DNA of 64,000 nucleotides from Mycolicibacterium gadium (lineage in GTDB: Bacteria > Actinomycetota > Actinomycetes > Mycobacteriales > Mycobacteriaceae), in NCBI RefSeq assembly GCF_010728925.1, contig NZ_AP022608.1, forward strand, positions 5,332,001 through 5,396,000, in the 5' to 3' direction. Below, piece by piece: positions 63,659 to 64,000 of the stretch. Position numbers and translations under genes: made by a program. A model generated the notes under the pieces. It made no database searches, was not told the DNA's origin, and was given only the letters and a program-made list of their open reading frames with translations. How positions within the stretch are numbered: the stretch's first letter is position 1; the number at the start of each line of letters is the position of its first letter.

Positions 63659-64000
63659 CTAGTCGGTCACGCAGAACGAGTGGTGCTCGTGGGTGACCAC
63701 CCAGCGGCCGTCGCGCTTGCGCAGCCCTATCGTCAGCCTCAGCCGGTTGTCGGGGTTGGCCTCAAATTCCTCGGGCTTGCCGCATCGCAGCAGGGCCCAT
63801 GCGAACGCGACATCCCCGCCGGCTGTCACGTCGAGTTCTTCGATGTCGAATGACGCGCCCTGACTCTGAAACTCGAAGAACGGCGGCCAGGAGGCCCGGT
63901 ATTCGTCCATGCCGCGCACACCCCGGTACGGCGGTGGGACATCGAACATCACGATGTCCGAATCGTGTTCTGCCAGCACAGAATCAAGATCGCCCGAATG
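63659..64000 (-). CDS. SnoaL/NTF2-like protein, N-terminus outside window
   Basis: At least 113 residues of an open minus-strand frame ending in TAG at 63659 and still open at the window end, where HSGDLDSVLAEHDSDIVMFDVPPPYRG is read. GMDEYRASWPPFFEF and the LRLTIGLRKRDGRWVVTHEHHSF strand match the SnoaL-like/DUF4440 cone-shaped fold (nuclear transport factor 2 superfamily). Many are uncharacterised or act as isomerases or hydrolases. Because the helix before it continues upstream, the start lies beyond 64000. Confidence 0.78.
   Translation of the reverse strand, partial: HSGDLDSVLAEHDSDIVMFDVPPPYRGVRGMDEYRASWPPFFEFQSQGASFDIEELDVTAGGDVAFAWALLRCGKPEEFEANPDNRLRLTIGLRKRDGRWVVTHEHHSFCVTD

Overview
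The window is high-GC actinobacterial DNA and almost certainly chromosomal sequence from a pigmented, non-tuberculous Mycobacterium (Mycolicibacterium type). The support is gene content: mcr, an MmpL transporter, pimE, lpqW, mshB (mycothiol), fbiC (coenzyme F420), an F420-binding Rv1155-like protein and pruA/pruB. From memory, gene order from about 1.2 kb to 47 kb and from 58.8 kb to 63.1 kb follows M. tuberculosis Rv1141c-Rv1188, broken by insertions. No tRNA, rRNA, CRISPR array, insertion sequence or prophage was seen.

Layout. 0-5 kb: a partial MFS exporter, an enoyl-CoA hydratase, then mcr, a short-chain dehydrogenase and a nitronate monooxygenase (branched-chain acyl-CoA metabolism) ending in a strong terminator. 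5-10 kb: a small unrecognised ORF, DoxX, and an mmpL13-tetR-methyltransferase operon behind a TetR-type palindrome. 10-17.8 kb: a sirtuin, GntR and PucR-like regulators, a Baeyer-Villiger-type monooxygenase, a methyltransferase/DUF1697/methyltransferase cassette, an F420-binding protein and an MFS exporter. 17.8-24.1 kb: two DUF485 plus sodium/solute symporter units, one in an operon with a LytS/LytTR two-component system. 24-32 kb: an HhH protein, a truncated serine recombinase, a nitroreductase, Ala/Pro-rich secreted proteins, pimE, a pterin dehydratase, mutT2, a P450 and an AraC regulator. The P450/AraC block sits where M. tuberculosis has narGHJI. 32-47 kb: small Cys proteins, typA, lpqW, a CLC channel, mshB, fbiC, yceI, fdxC and dapC. 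47-49 kb: a NarL-type two-component system.

49-58.8 kb is the distinctive accessory block, a carotenoid cluster. Eight genes, crtE-crtI-crtB-crtYc-crtYd-methyltransferase-crtU-Rieske oxygenase, run in one direction and nearly all overlap by 4 nt. A carotenoid cleavage oxygenase is divergent upstream and idi is convergent downstream. Together they predict IPP -> GGPP -> phytoene -> lycopene -> beta-carotene -> aromatic carotenoid (isorenieratene, the 'leprotene' of mycobacteria). The Rieske protein carries both the 2Fe-2S ligands and a mononuclear-iron ligand motif, so an undescribed oxidative tailoring step is plausible. GGGTAT (SigF-type -10) elements precede crtE and idi.

58.8-64 kb: the proline catabolism genes pruC, pruA and pruB, a secreted protein, and a partial SnoaL-like protein at the window edge.
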